A program made the position numbers and the translations under genes. Shown one piece after another: positions 8,323-17,187 of a DNA stretch of 64,000 nucleotides (position 1 is its first letter; each line of letters opens with the position of its first letter). Origin of the DNA: Pseudoroseomonas cervicalis (GTDB lineage: Bacteria; Pseudomonadota; Alphaproteobacteria; Acetobacterales; Acetobacteraceae); assembly GCF_030818485.1 (NCBI RefSeq), contig NZ_JAUTAJ010000004.1:3071501-3135500 (forward strand), given 5' to 3'. Below the pieces are notes generated by a model, which saw nothing but the letters and a program-made list of their open reading frames with translations, had not been told where the DNA came from and did not search any database.

Positions 8323-9291
8323 TCAGAGTGTACAAGAAGAAGGGGCCTCCCGACCCGGTTGATGGAACGGCGCCGCAACGCCGTTGCGCGCCCCGCGCCC
8401 GGCCATGCCGCCCGATCCCTCGGGGAGCGCCAGTTCGCGGTGGCGGAGATCGACCTGCCAGCCCTGTGCGGCCAGGTGCGCCGCCAGTCGCTCGGCCACC
8501 AGCACGGAGCGGTGCTTGCCGCCCGTGCAGCCGAGCGCGACGGTGAGGTATTTCTTGCCCTCCGCCGCGTAGCGGGGCAACAGCGGGTCCAGCAGCGCCG
8601 TCATGCGTTGCCAGAATGGGCCGAATTCCGGATCGGCCGCGATGAAGCTCGCCACCTTCGCGTCGCGCCCGGTCAGCGGCCGCAGCGCCGGGTCGTAATG
8701 CGGGTTGCGCAGGAAGCGCAGGTCGAACACCAGATCCGCCTCGCGCGGCAGGCCGCGCGGGAAGCCGAAGGACAGCACGGCCACCGCCATGCCCTCGGGC
8801 CCGCCGCTGCCGCGGTAGCGCCGCTCGACCAGCCGGCGCAGCTCGGGCAGGGGCAGCTCGGTGGTGTCGATCACCGCATCCGCCGCCTCGCGCAGCCCTT
8901 CCAGCAGCGCCGCCTCGCGCGCGATGCCGTCCGCCACCGAGCCGCCCAGCGAGCCGCCCGGCGCCAGCGGGTGGCGCCGCCGCGTCTCGGAGAAGCGGCG
9001 CAGCAGCACCGTCTCCTCGGCGGTGACGAACAGCAGCTCGGGCGCGACCGAGGGCTCGGCGCGCAGCCGCTCCAGCCGCTGCAGCAGCGCGGCCGCGTCG
9101 AAGCCGCGGGTGCGGGCATCGACGCCGATCGCCAGCGGCACGTGGCCGCCCTCGCGCACCACCTCCGCCAGCACCGAGAGCGGCGGGTTGTCGATGCTCT
9201 CGAAGCCCAGATCCTCCAGCATGCGCAGGATCGAGGCCTTGCCGGCGCCGGACAGGCCGGTCACCAGCACCACGGGGCGCGGCGGGCTCAC
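8323..9291 (-). CDS. rapZ: RNase adapter / nucleotide-binding protein RapZ (YvcJ family)
   Basis: A 322-residue P-loop protein of the RapZ/YvcJ family. In E. coli RapZ guides RNase E to the GlmZ small RNA; the role in alphaproteobacteria is less clear. The start is GTG at 9289-9291, overlapping the hprK stop as GTGA, so the two genes are translationally coupled. The N-terminus reads VVLVTGLSGAGKASI, then GFESIDNPP. The C-terminal region has FGFPRGLPREADLVFDLRFLRNPHY and the typical IGCTGGKHRSV-like segment (VALGCTGGKHRSV). The Walker A Ser/Thr after Lys is replaced by Ala, which may weaken Mg-nucleotide binding. The last 30 residues extend beyond the usual family end. Confidence 0.92.
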   Translation of the reverse strand: MSPPRPVVLVTGLSGAGKASILRMLEDLGFESIDNPPLSVLAEVVREGGHVPLAIGVDARTRGFDAAALLQRLERLRAEPSVAPELLFVTAEETVLLRRFSETRRRHPLAPGGSLGGSVADGIAREAALLEGLREAADAVIDTTELPLPELRRLVERRYRGSGGPEGMAVAVLSFGFPRGLPREADLVFDLRFLRNPHYDPALRPLTGRDAKVASFIAADPEFGPFWQRMTALLDPLLPRYAAEGKKYLTVALGCTGGKHRSVLVAERLAAHLAAQGWQVDLRHRELALPEGSGGMAGRGARNGVAAPFHQPGREAPSSCTL

Positions 9292-9770
9292 GCCGCGAAG
9301 GCCCCGGCGCGCTGCGCCAGCGCGGCCCCCGGCGCCAGCCCGGCCAGCGACAGCCCGCCCAGGCCGAGCCCGGCCAGGGCGAAATCCAGCTTGGCGGGGG
9401 CGGAGGCGTCGAAGCCGTGCAGGGCGAGGCAGGGCAGGGCATGGCCCAGCAGGCTGTGGCGGCGCGGCAGCGGCAGGCGGGGCACCGCGTCGCGCGGCGC
9501 CAGCTCCACCACCAGGCGCAGCGGCGCCGGGCCATGCGGCAGCCCCTCGAACAGGCCGAGGCCGCGCACCTCCAGCATGCCGGACAGCGCCTCGGGCGCC
9601 GTGGCGCGCAGCGCGCCGGCCTCCTCCGCCAGCATCACCTGGTCGTCGGCCACCAGCCGCCAGCCCTGGTGCAGCAGGCGCAGGACGAGGTCGGACTTGC
9701 CGGCCCCGGGCGCACCCAGGAACAGCACACCCGCGCCCCGCGATGCCGCGCAGCTCCCATGCAGGATCAT
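9288..9770 (-). CDS. hprK: HPr kinase/phosphorylase, short C-terminal-domain form
   Basis: A 160-residue protein that phosphorylates HPr on its regulatory serine. It consists only of the catalytic C-terminal domain: Walker A GAPGAGKSD near residue 19, LVADDQVML, and the HprK signature EVRGLGLF. The N-terminal domain of the Firmicutes enzyme is absent, as is usual in alphaproteobacteria. The ATG at 9770 is chosen because homology begins right after it; a longer open frame upstream has no family support. It is the first gene of the operon hprK-rapZ-EIIA-ptsH-EI and ends in the GTGA overlap with rapZ. Confidence 0.9.
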   Translation of the reverse strand: MILHGSCAASRGAGVLFLGAPGAGKSDLVLRLLHQGWRLVADDQVMLAEEAGALRATAPEALSGMLEVRGLGLFEGLPHGPAPLRLVVELAPRDAVPRLPLPRRHSLLGHALPCLALHGFDASAPAKLDFALAGLGLGGLSLAGLAPGAALAQRAGAFAA

Positions 9771-10163
9771 TTCGCCCCAGGGGCTCCTCTGAAACCTGGT
9801 GAAATATGGCAGCAACGGGGCGGCGGTGAAAGCCACCGCCGGAGCCCGGGCCGGAGGCCTTGGCGAACAAGGGCTTGCGCGCCGGCGGCGGAGTCCTTCG
9901 CGGGGCGTCCGCCCGTCGCGGCCCGCCTGGCCAGCGCGCTTTCCCCGGCGCGCCCGATGCCCAGCGCCCGACGCCCGACGCCCAGCACCCGCCGGCCTGC
10001 CGGCCTTTTGTCCAGGCCGCCATCCCGGCTGCGTCGCCCCGGCCCTGCCACCCTGGCCCCACACTCCGGCCCCACCATCCTGGCCCTGCCACCCCGGCCC
10101 CGCCACCTGGCTGCACCGCCCCGCGGTTGTGGCCGGCGGGGGGCGGTGCCAGTCTGCGCCGCC
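9771..10163. other. Divergent intergenic region, hprK / dehydratase
   Basis: Contains the presumed promoters of the minus PTS operon and the plus dehydratase gene. The plus-proximal part (about 10000-10120) is a low-complexity run of short C-rich direct repeats based on GGCCC(C/T)RCCA and on GCCCGACGCCC. I see no convincing promoter hexamers and no supported gene. Confidence 0.5.
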
Positions 10164-11144
10164 ATGAGCGAAGAAACCGTCACCACCCAGGCGTCGCCCG
10201 GGGCCACCGCCGGTGCGGCGCCCGATGCGGCGGCCATCCGCGCCGCCGCCCGGCGCATCGCCCCCTGGATCCGCCGCACGCCGCTGCTGCAGCTCTCCGC
10301 CGCCGAGCTGGGCCTGGCCTGCGACGTCACGCTGAAGCTCGAGCTGCTGCAGGCCTCCGGCTCCTTCAAGCCGCGCGGCGCCTTCAACCGGCTGCTCTCC
10401 AACACCCTGCCGGGTGCGGGTGTCATCGCCGCCTCGGGCGGCAATCACGGCGCGGCCGTGGCCTATGCCGCGCGGGCGCTGGGCGTGCCGGCCGAGATCT
10501 ATGTCCCCGAGATCACCGGCCCGGCCAAGCTGGCCCGCATCCGCGCCTATGGCGCCACGCTGGTGCAGACCGGCGCCAGCTATGACGAGGCGCGCCAGGC
10601 CAGCGAGGCCCGCGCCGCCGAGACCGGCGCCCTGCTGGTGCATGCCTATGACCAGGCCGAGGTGCTGGCCGGCCAGGGCACGCTGGGCCTCGAACTGGAG
10701 GAGCAGGCGCCGGAGCTGACGCATATCCTGCTGGCCACCGGCGGCGGCGGGCTGATCGGCGGCGTCGCCGCCTGGTATGGCGAGCGCGCCGAGATCGTCA
10801 GCGTCGAGCCCGAGGCCTGCCCCACCCTCTACACCGCGCTGCGCGAGGGCCGCCCCGTGCCGGTGCCGGTGGGCGGCCTGGCCGCCGACAGCCTGGGCGC
10901 CCGCCAGGTCGGCGCGCTGATGTTTGGCGTGGCGCGGGAGCGCATCGGCAGCGCCCTGCTGGTGCCGGACGAGGCGATCCGCGCCGCCCAGCTGCTGCTG
11001 TGGGAACGCTGCCGGCTGGTCGCCGAGCCGGGCGGCGCCACCGCGCTGGCCGCCCTGCTCTGCGGCGCCTTCCACCCGCCGCAGGGGGCGCGGATCGGCG
11101 TCGTGGTCTGCGGCGCGAACACGGATCCGGGAAGCGTGGCCTGA
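10164..11144 (+). CDS. Threonine/serine dehydratase-like PLP enzyme
   Basis: A 326-residue fold-type II PLP enzyme. The PLP lysine lies in SGSFKPRGAFN, the substrate loop is ASGGNHGAAVAYAA, and the phosphate-binding glycine loop is TGGGGLIGG. There is no C-terminal ACT-type regulatory domain, so it resembles catabolic threonine dehydratase, serine dehydratase or serine racemase rather than biosynthetic IlvA. It probably deaminates L-threonine or L-serine in the cytosol. The start is ATG 10164, with only a weak ribosome site. It opens a run of five plus-strand genes that separates hprK from chvG. Confidence 0.85.
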   Translation: MSEETVTTQASPGATAGAAPDAAAIRAAARRIAPWIRRTPLLQLSAAELGLACDVTLKLELLQASGSFKPRGAFNRLLSNTLPGAGVIAASGGNHGAAVAYAARALGVPAEIYVPEITGPAKLARIRAYGATLVQTGASYDEARQASEARAAETGALLVHAYDQAEVLAGQGTLGLELEEQAPELTHILLATGGGGLIGGVAAWYGERAEIVSVEPEACPTLYTALREGRPVPVPVGGLAADSLGARQVGALMFGVARERIGSALLVPDEAIRAAQLLLWERCRLVAEPGGATALAALLCGAFHPPQGARIGVVVCGANTDPGSVA

Positions 11145-11240
11145 GGCGGGGCCGGGCGCTGGGCTTTTCCGGCGCCCGCCCAATCTCTCCCTGGCCGGGA
11201 CCGGCGGCCCCCGCCGCCACCCCCTATCCGCGAGGTCATG

Positions 11241-11696
11241 ATGACGGACGAGACCAAGCCTGCGCTGACGGTGCATGAGCTGTTCGAGGAAAAGCACCGG
11301 ATCGAGGCCGCGAAGCAGGCCGCCGAGCGCGCCGCGGCGCAGCGCGCCGCCGAGGAGCTGGCCGAGCGCCGCGCCGCCTTCGAGGCGCGGCCCTTCACCG
11401 AGGCCGACCGCAAGGCGATGCTGCGCCACATCCATGAATCCTTCGACCGCGGCGAGCGTGAGCTGATGCTGGTCTCCTTCCCCAGCAGCTTCTGCCCGGA
11501 TGGCGGGCGGCGCATCAACCACGCGCTGGAAGGCTGGCCGGAGGAGCTGCCGGGCTATGCCCGCCGCCTCTATGATTTCTGGCAGGAGGCGCTGCGCCCC
11601 GGCGGCTTCGGCTTCAGCGCCCGCATCATCAACTACCCGCATGGCATGCCCGGCGATGTCGGGCTGTTCGTCACCTGGCCGGAAGCCGAGGCGTGA
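11241..11696 (+). CDS. Conserved hypothetical protein
   Basis: 151 residues with no motif I recognise. Residues 10-60 form a charged, Ala/Glu/Arg-rich helix, probably a coiled coil; the C-terminal half is compact, with conserved-looking aromatics (FPSSFCPDGGRRINHALEGWPEELPGYARRLYDFW). Two ATGs lie in tandem at 11238 and 11241; the second is better spaced from GAGG. Its stop overlaps the next start as GTGA, so it is translationally coupled to the GNAT gene and may share its context. The normal codon bias for this genome supports a real gene. Confidence 0.7.
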   Translation: MTDETKPALTVHELFEEKHRIEAAKQAAERAAAQRAAEELAERRAAFEARPFTEADRKAMLRHIHESFDRGERELMLVSFPSSFCPDGGRRINHALEGWPEELPGYARRLYDFWQEALRPGGFGFSARIINYPHGMPGDVGLFVTWPEAEA

Positions 11697-12160
11697 GCGA
11701 GGCGGTGGCCATCCGCCCGGCCGTGGCGGAGGATCTGCCCGGCATGCTGGCCCTCTACCGCCATCTGGCGCCGGAGGACCCGGCCGTGGCGCCGGCGGAG
11801 GCCACCGCGACCTGGGCGGCGCTGCTGCGCCGCGCCAGCGTCTTCCTGGCCGAGGCGGAGGGCCAGCCCGTCGCCTCCTGCACCCTGGTCGTGGTGCCGA
11901 GCATCATGCGCGGCCTGCGCCCCTACGCCCTGATCGAGAATGTGGTCACGCATGCCGGATGGCGCCGCCGCGGCCTGGGCCATGCCGTGCTGGGCGCGGC
12001 GTTGGACCAGGCGCGGCGCGAGGGCTGCTACAAGGTGATGCTCGCCACCGGCTCGCAGAATCCCGGCACGCTGCGCTTCTACGCGACGGCCGGCTTCACC
12101 GGCGGCGGCAAGACCTTCTTCGAGTGGCGCGACCTGCCGCCGCGCGCCGCCACCGCCTGA
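11693..12160 (+). CDS. GNAT family N-acetyltransferase
   Basis: 155 residues forming a single GNAT domain. The acetyl-CoA pyrophosphate loop reads WRRRGLGHAVL, preceded by the beta-4 strand (YALIENVVTHAGW), and the C-terminal NPGTLRFYATAGF motif is typical. The start is GTG, overlapping the stop of the upstream gene by 4 nt. The substrate cannot be told from sequence. It probably forms a small operon with the preceding gene. Confidence 0.85.
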   Translation: MSEAVAIRPAVAEDLPGMLALYRHLAPEDPAVAPAEATATWAALLRRASVFLAEAEGQPVASCTLVVVPSIMRGLRPYALIENVVTHAGWRRRGLGHAVLGAALDQARREGCYKVMLATGSQNPGTLRFYATAGFTGGGKTFFEWRDLPPRAATA

Positions 12161-12329
12161 GGCGAGCGGCGGGCTCTCCTCCTCTCTCTCGGCAATGTCA
12201 TGGCCGGCCGGGCTGCGGCCTGGCCATGCGCGGCCTAGGATTTCGCGGCACGCGGAGCCGCTCTCCGGCCGCCCCGAGGGGCATCCCGCCGAAGGGGGCG
12301 CCGCGCCGCCGCGCACAGGATTTCGACCG

Positions 12330-12902
12330 ATGAGCACGCAAGAGGCGCCCCGGCCGCGCCCGGACACCCTTTCGCCCCCGCTGCCGCGGCGCCGCCTGCT
12401 CGGGCTGGCCGCCGCGCTGCTGCCCGCCGCGTTGCTGTTCGGCCGCCCCGCCCGCGCCCAGGACGATGCCCGCCGCCCGAACCTGGCCGAGCGCCGCGCC
12501 ATCGAGGCCTATCTGCGCGACCGCTGGCCGGCCCAGCTGCAGGCGATCCGCGAGGCCGCCCGCTTCCCGGTGAAGGTGGAGCTGGACCGCGACACCGTCT
12601 TCCTGCCCGGCCAGGCCGAGGCCTATGGCAGCGACGAGTATCTGGGCAAGACCGTGGTGCAGCCGCTGGTGCAGGCGCTCAGCCGCATCGCGGCGGAGGA
12701 GACCGGGCGCGAGGCGCTGCGCAACGGCCTCAGCTCGATCAGCATCGCCTATGACGAGGCCACCGCCCCCGCCTCCAACTACGCCGCCGGGCTGAGCTTC
12801 GAGGATGGCGCGCTGTCGATCAACTGGAAGCCCTACAGCAATGTCGACGACATCGCCCCGCGCACCGAGGCGCTGGTCAGCCTGCTGGAAAAGGAACTCT
12901 GA
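12330..12902 (+). CDS. Exported hypothetical protein
   Basis: 190 residues. A Tat-like leader (PRRRLLGLAAALLPAALLFGRPARAQ) ends near residue 44, suggesting a periplasmic location. The mature region is helical and charged (YLRDRWPAQLQAIREAARFPVKVELD) with a C-terminal SFEDGALSINWKPYSN segment; I recognise no family. The open frame starts at 12195, but the ATG at 12330 puts the signal at the N-terminus. It lies just upstream of a second exported protein, with a 53-nt gap. Confidence 0.7.
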   Translation: MSTQEAPRPRPDTLSPPLPRRRLLGLAAALLPAALLFGRPARAQDDARRPNLAERRAIEAYLRDRWPAQLQAIREAARFPVKVELDRDTVFLPGQAEAYGSDEYLGKTVVQPLVQALSRIAAEETGREALRNGLSSISIAYDEATAPASNYAAGLSFEDGALSINWKPYSNVDDIAPRTEALVSLLEKEL

Positions 12903-12955
12903 GGCAGGCTGCCTCGTTCCTCCCGCCACGCCGCCGTTTCTGGGAGCGTCCCAAC

Positions 12956-13699
12956 TTGGTCCTGCCCCGCCGCCTTCTCCTCGGTGCCGCCATGCTGGCG
13001 CCGCTCGCCGCCAACGCCCAGTCGCGCACCGATCCGGCGCGGATGGCCGAGCCGCCGCCGGTCACCATCCCGGCCCTGCCGCAGCGCGCCAACTCGGCCG
13101 AGGGCTTCGTGCCCCCCGGCTGGAAGCTGGAAGCCAGCGCGCGGGGTGACCTCGACGAGGATGGCCGCCCCGACCTGGCCCTGGTGCTGCGCGCCCAGGA
13201 CCCGGCCAACATCCTCGACAATCCCGGCCTGGGCGAGCGCCGCCTCGACACCAACCCCCGCCTGCTGGCCATCGCCCTCGCCACGCCCGAGGGCTACCGC
13301 CTGGTGCTGCAGGACCATTCGCTGATCCCGCGCCGCACCAATCCGCGCCTGGAAGATCCCTTCGACGCCGAGAGCCTGCGCATCGCGCGCGGCACGCTGC
13401 GCATCGGCCTCGGCCTCTGGTCCAGCGCCGGCTCCTGGGGGGCGGAGCGGCGCAACTTCACCTTCCGCTGGCAGAATCAGCGTTTCGAGCTGATCGGCTA
13501 CGACGCCACCGAGGTGAACCGCGCCAGCGGCGAAACCCGTGAGCTCAGCGTCAATCTCAGCACCGCCCGCGCCATCATCCGCGAGGGCGATCCGGTACGC
13601 GAACGCCGCGTCGCCCTGCGCGAGCGGCCGGCCCTGCGGCTCGATGCGGTGGGGAATGGGTTGAACTACGATCCTGAAGTGCCGGGCTGGAATCAGTAA
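12956..13699 (+). CDS. Exported protein with FG-GAP-like calcium motif
   Basis: 247 residues beginning at TTG 12956, with GGGAG about 7 nt upstream; a later ATG would remove the signal peptide (LPRRLLLGAAMLAPLAANAQ). The mature protein has ARGDLDEDGRPDLALVLR, the D-x-D-x-D-x-x-D acidic loop seen in FG-GAP and VCBS repeats and in many proteins of Acetobacteraceae and relatives. It is probably periplasmic, of unknown role. It ends directly at a terminator-type hairpin shared with chvG, which converges from the other strand. Confidence 0.75.
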   Translation: MVLPRRLLLGAAMLAPLAANAQSRTDPARMAEPPPVTIPALPQRANSAEGFVPPGWKLEASARGDLDEDGRPDLALVLRAQDPANILDNPGLGERRLDTNPRLLAIALATPEGYRLVLQDHSLIPRRTNPRLEDPFDAESLRIARGTLRIGLGLWSSAGSWGAERRNFTFRWQNQRFELIGYDATEVNRASGETRELSVNLSTARAIIREGDPVRERRVALRERPALRLDAVGNGLNYDPEVPGWNQ

Positions 13700-13741
13700 A
13701 AAGATCCAGGGGAAAGAATTCCCCTGGACCCCTTCTTTTTC
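13699..13741 (-). terminator. Terminator between convergent genes, family B copy
   Basis: A 9-bp stem (CCAGGGGAA at 13706-13714 and its complement at 13719-13727) with loop AGAA. On minus it is preceded by GAAGGGGT and followed by ATCTTTTT, so it terminates chvG; on plus it is followed by a T-rich stretch. It is an inverted relative of the terminators at 19038-19095 and 54718-54781. Confidence 0.8.
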
Positions 13742-13771
13742 TCTCAGGACCGGGCGCCGCTGGCGCCCGGC

Positions 13772-15472
13772 TCAGCCCAGCGGCAGGCGCACCACGAAGC
13801 GGGCGCCGGTCACCTGGCCCGCCTCGTCGCGCTTGTTCTCGGCACTGATGCGGCCGCCCAACCCCTCCACGATCTGGCGGCTGATCGACAGGCCGAGGCC
13901 CGAATGCTGGCCGAACCGCTCGCCCGTGGGGCGCTCGGTGTAGAAGCGGGCGAAAATGCCCTCAAGCTTGGCTTCCGGAATGCCCGGGCCCTCGTCTTCC
14001 ACCGTGAACTCCATCATCGCGCCGGTGGGCCGCGCCCGCATCCAGACGCGGCCGCGCTCGGGCGAGAAGGAGATCGCATTGCCCAGCAGGTTGCGGAACA
14101 CCTGCACCAGCCGGCCCTCGACGCCGCGCACCACCAGGGGCCCGGGCGCCATGTCCAGCTCCACCACCGGCCCGTCCTCGTCCCGCGTGGTGTTGTGCAG
14201 CTCGGCCAGGGCCGAGAGGATGGGGGCGATATCCACCGGCTCGGAGGCCGTGCGCGACAGCTCGGCATCGACGCGCGAACTGTCGGCGATGTCGGCGATC
14301 AGCCGGTCCATGCGCACCGCATCCTCGGCGATGATGGCGAGCAGGCGCTTCTGGTGCTCCGGATTCTCGATGCGGCGCAGCGTCTCGATGGCGCTGCGCA
14401 CGCTGGTCAGCGGGTTGCGCAGCTCATGCGCCACATCGGCCGCGAAGCGCTCATTCTGGTCGATGCGCGCCCACAGCGCGGTTGCCGAGGATTGCAGGTC
14501 GCGCGCCAGGATGCCGATCTCGTCGTCGCGCTGCAGCAGCGTGGGCGGCACCGATCCGGCGCGGCCCTTGCCCTGCCGCATCGCGGCCGCGGCGCCGGCC
14601 AGCGCCAGGATCGGCGAGGCGATGGTGCGCGCCAGGAAGAAGGAGGCCAGCACCGTCAGCACCAGCGCCAGCAGGAACAGCCCGAGCACCGAGGAGCGGA
14701 TCTCCAGCAGCCGCTCATCCACCTCGCGCGCCTCGCGCGTCAGCAGCACGATGCCCACACTCTGGCTGCCGCGCCGCGCGGGCTCCGCCACCGAGACCAG
14801 CAGCCGGCCTTCCTTGGTGCGGCGGATATAGGGGCGCACCCCGCCTTCCAGGGCGAGCCGCAGCTCCTCCCGCCGGTCGGGACCCAGCGCCGGCTGCCAG
14901 TCGAAGGAGCCGGCATCCGGCCCGACATCGACGAACACCGCGTCATCCGCGCTGCGCGGCCCGTAGACCGAGCGTGGCAGCAGCGCGAGGATGCGGTCAT
15001 ACAGCCCGGCGATGGTGCCGGCGAAGGCGCCGCGCGGCTCGGGCGGCGGCAGCGGCTCGGTAACGATGGCGCCGCCCTGGCCCTCCCGCACCCGGCTATC
15101 GGCCACCAGCAGACCCGTGCTGTCGAACAGCTTGGCCTGGGTGTTGGCGCTGGGCTCCACCAGCCGGCGCAGCAGCGGGCGGGCGGTGTCGGGCACCAGC
15201 ACGGCGCGGTCATCCTGCAGCCGCACCGCCGCCTCGGCGATGCCGCCGGCATAGATGCGCGCCTGGGTGCGCAGGCTTTCCACCTCCGCCGCCAGCAGCC
15301 CGTTCTGGTATTGGTCGAGATAGAGCAGCGCCGCCGCCAGCAGGGCGGGGGCCATCACGTTCAGCAGCAGGATGCGCCGCAGCAGCGGCGAGACGCGCCG
15401 GCGCGCCGCCCCGGCCGGCGCCAGGGCGGCCGGGGCAGGGGCGGGCGCGGCCTGGCCGCTGGCGTCGGGCAA
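13772..15472 (-). CDS. chvG: Sensor histidine kinase ChvG
   Basis: The membrane sensor partner of ChvI; in alphaproteobacteria the pair controls the acid, envelope and host-interaction response. The 566 residues contain TM1 near 33-51, a large periplasmic domain (about 52-258), TM2 near 261-281, HAMP, the H-box FAADVAHELRNPLTSVRSA with H349, and an ATPase domain with an N-box (FRNLLGNAISFSP) and G-boxes (DEGPGIPEA, SGLGLSIS). The start is TTG 15472, three nucleotides after the chvI stop, with AAGGA at good spacing. The gene order chvI-chvG fits the known operon, although hprK, usually next, is displaced by about 4 kb of plus-strand genes. Confidence 0.93.
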   Translation of the reverse strand: MPDASGQAAPAPAPAALAPAGAARRRVSPLLRRILLLNVMAPALLAAALLYLDQYQNGLLAAEVESLRTQARIYAGGIAEAAVRLQDDRAVLVPDTARPLLRRLVEPSANTQAKLFDSTGLLVADSRVREGQGGAIVTEPLPPPEPRGAFAGTIAGLYDRILALLPRSVYGPRSADDAVFVDVGPDAGSFDWQPALGPDRREELRLALEGGVRPYIRRTKEGRLLVSVAEPARRGSQSVGIVLLTREAREVDERLLEIRSSVLGLFLLALVLTVLASFFLARTIASPILALAGAAAAMRQGKGRAGSVPPTLLQRDDEIGILARDLQSSATALWARIDQNERFAADVAHELRNPLTSVRSAIETLRRIENPEHQKRLLAIIAEDAVRMDRLIADIADSSRVDAELSRTASEPVDIAPILSALAELHNTTRDEDGPVVELDMAPGPLVVRGVEGRLVQVFRNLLGNAISFSPERGRVWMRARPTGAMMEFTVEDEGPGIPEAKLEGIFARFYTERPTGERFGQHSGLGLSISRQIVEGLGGRISAENKRDEAGQVTGARFVVRLPLG

Positions 15473-15475
15473 GGA

Positions 15476-16177
15476 TCAGGCTTCCTTGTAGCGGTAGCCG
15501 ATGCCGTAGAGCGTCTCGATCATCGAGAAATCATCGTCCACGGCCCGGAACTTCTTGCGCACGCGCTTCACATGGCTGTCGATGGTGCGGTCATCGACAT
15601 AGATCGCCTCGCCATAGGCGGCGTCGATCAGCTGGTCGCGGTTCTTCACCATGCCCGGGCGCTGCGCCAGCGCCTTGACCAGCAGGAATTCGGTGACGGT
15701 GAGCTGCACCGGCGCGCCCTTCCAGCTGCAGGTGTGCTTGGTCTCGTCCAGCACCAGGTCGCCGCGGATGATGACGCCGGTGGGCGGCGCGCCGCTGCCC
15801 TCGGCGCGGCTGGCCTCGTTGCGGCGCAGCAGGGCGCGGATGCGCTCGATCAGCAGGCGCTGGCTGAAGGGCTTGGTGATGTAGTCATCGGCGCCGAGGC
15901 GCAGACCCATCAGCTGGTCCAGCTCCTCATCCTTCGAGGTGAGGAAGATCACCGGCATCGAGCTGCGCTGGCGCAGCCGCTGCAGCAGCTCCATCCCGTC
16001 CATGCGCGGCATCTTGATGTCGAGCACGGCGAGGTCGACGGGGCGCGCCAGCAGGCCCTGCAGCGCGCTCTCGCCATCTGTGTAGGTGCGCACCTGGAAC
16101 CCCTCCTGCTCCAGCGTCATGGAGACCGAGGTCAGGATGTTGCGGTCGTCATCGACCAGGGCGATGGTGGCGGGCAT
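15476..16177 (-). CDS. chvI: Response regulator ChvI
   Basis: A 233-residue OmpR/PhoB-type regulator. The receiver domain has the acidic pair near D10-D11, phospho-acceptor D53 in [13 protein letters not shown], Thr in FLTSKD and Lys in ITKPFS. The C-terminal winged helix shows [14 protein letters not shown]. The long open frame to 16372 is an artefact of GC-rich sequence; the receiver begins at the ATG at 16177. It is cotranscribed with chvG and divergent from the HugZ-like gene and pckA, a neighbour and known target of ChvI-type regulation in rhizobia. Confidence 0.94.
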   Translation of the reverse strand: MPATIALVDDDRNILTSVSMTLEQEGFQVRTYTDGESALQGLLARPVDLAVLDIKMPRMDGMELLQRLRQRSSMPVIFLTSKDEELDQLMGLRLGADDYITKPFSQRLLIERIRALLRRNEASRAEGSGAPPTGVIIRGDLVLDETKHTCSWKGAPVQLTVTEFLLVKALAQRPGMVKNRDQLIDAAYGEAIYVDDRTIDSHVKRVRKKFRAVDDDFSMIETLYGIGYRYKEA

Positions 16178-16404
16178 GCTGCGGTCTCTGCTCCCTGGGA
16201 CCCGTGGCGCTGCCAGGGTGCCGAAGAATTGTGGCGCAAGGCGGGCCGAGGCGGGAGGGGCGCCATCGCCCCCGCGCCGGGCCGCCCCGGCACGGGAAGA
16301 AGCGAAATGGCCCAGCCCCGGTTGCCGCGCGGCGTCGCGGCGGCGAGGCTCACGCGGTGCCCCGGTCGGCATCCGGGGCTGGTCATTAAGGCGTGAGGCG
16401 AGCG

Positions 16405-17127
16405 ATGGACAAGGTGGAAGCGGTGCGGCAGGCGCGGGGCCTGCTGCGCGGGGCGCGCAGCGGCGTGCTGGCGACGCAGGCCGAGGGCCAGCCCTTCGCC
16501 GCCCTGGTCACCCCGGCGATGGCGGGCGACCTGTCCGTGCTGCTCTGGCTGTCGCGCCTGTCGGAGCATACGCGCCAGCTTTCCCGCGAACCGCGCTGCG
16601 CCCTGCTGGTGCAGGGCAGGGCGGCCGAGGCCAATCCGCAGACCGCCCCCCGGCTGAGCCTGACCGGCCTGGCCGAGACGGTGGAGGGCGGGGAAGCGGC
16701 GGCGCTGAAGGCGCGCTGGCTGGCGCTGCACCCCTATGCCGCGCTCTATGCCGGCTTCGGCGATTTCGCGCTGTGGCGCATCCGCCCGCAGGCGGCGCTG
16801 CTGGTCGGCGGATTCGCCGCCGCCACCCGGCTGCGCGCCGCCGAGCTGCTGCCCGACCCCAACGCGGTGGCGGCGATCGAGGCGGCCGAGCCCGGCATCT
16901 GCGCGCATATGAACGAGGACCATGCCGACGCCATGGCACGGATCGCCACAGGCCTGCTGGGACAGGAGGCGGCGGCATGGCGTATGGTGGCGGTGGATGT
17001 CGATGGCTGCGACATGGCCGCCGGCGATGCTGTCTGCCGGCTGGATTTCGCCGCGCCCGTCACGGATTCGAACGGCGTGCGCATGGCGCTGGTGGCTGCC
17101 GCGCGGCAGGCGCGCGAGGCCGGCTGA
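16405..17127 (+). CDS. HugZ-like heme-utilisation / PNPOx-fold protein
   Basis: 240 residues: an N-terminal FMN-binding split-barrel domain of the pyridoxamine-phosphate-oxidase type ([18 protein letters not shown] ... [21 protein letters not shown]) followed by a DUF2470 domain with [10 protein letters not shown]. This domain pair is that of HugZ-type heme oxygenases and of many flavin-reductase-like relatives. Whether it degrades heme here is unknown. ATG 16405 fits the domain start; a GTG at 16393 is an alternative. It lies between chvI (divergent) and pckA. Confidence 0.85.
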   Translation: MDKVEAVRQARGLLRGARSGVLATQAEGQPFAALVTPAMAGDLSVLLWLSRLSEHTRQLSREPRCALLVQGRAAEANPQTAPRLSLTGLAETVEGGEAAALKARWLALHPYAALYAGFGDFALWRIRPQAALLVGGFAAATRLRAAELLPDPNAVAAIEAAEPGICAHMNEDHADAMARIATGLLGQEAAAWRMVAVDVDGCDMAAGDAVCRLDFAAPVTDSNGVRMALVAAARQAREAG

Positions 17128-17149
17128 GACACTCCATCGCGGCGGCGTG

Positions 17150-17187
17150 ATGAAAAGTTTCATGAGCTTGTCTGATAATAAGACAAG
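17150..17187. promoter_or_regulatory. Two palindromes upstream of pckA
   Basis: ATGAAA-AG-TTTCAT (17150-17163) is a 14-bp palindrome. Four bases later there is a 7-bp inverted repeat CTTGTCT / AGACAAG (17167-17187) around the A/T-rich GATAATA. Both are A/T-rich islands in GC-rich DNA, 170-208 bp upstream of the pckA start. They may be operators of the pckA promoter. The factor is unknown; ChvI is a candidate because its gene is nearby. Confidence 0.5.

Noticed and set aside
10000..10120. C-rich short repeats as a CRISPR array
   Set aside because: Repeats are short, degenerate and without regular unique spacers.
9417..11642. Very long open frames on both strands around hprK and the dehydratase
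   Set aside because: GC-rich shadow frames; only the short hprK and the dehydratase parts show family motifs.
16178..16372. N-terminal extension of ChvI
   Set aside because: Arg/Pro-rich, no homology; the receiver domain starts at the ATG at 16177.
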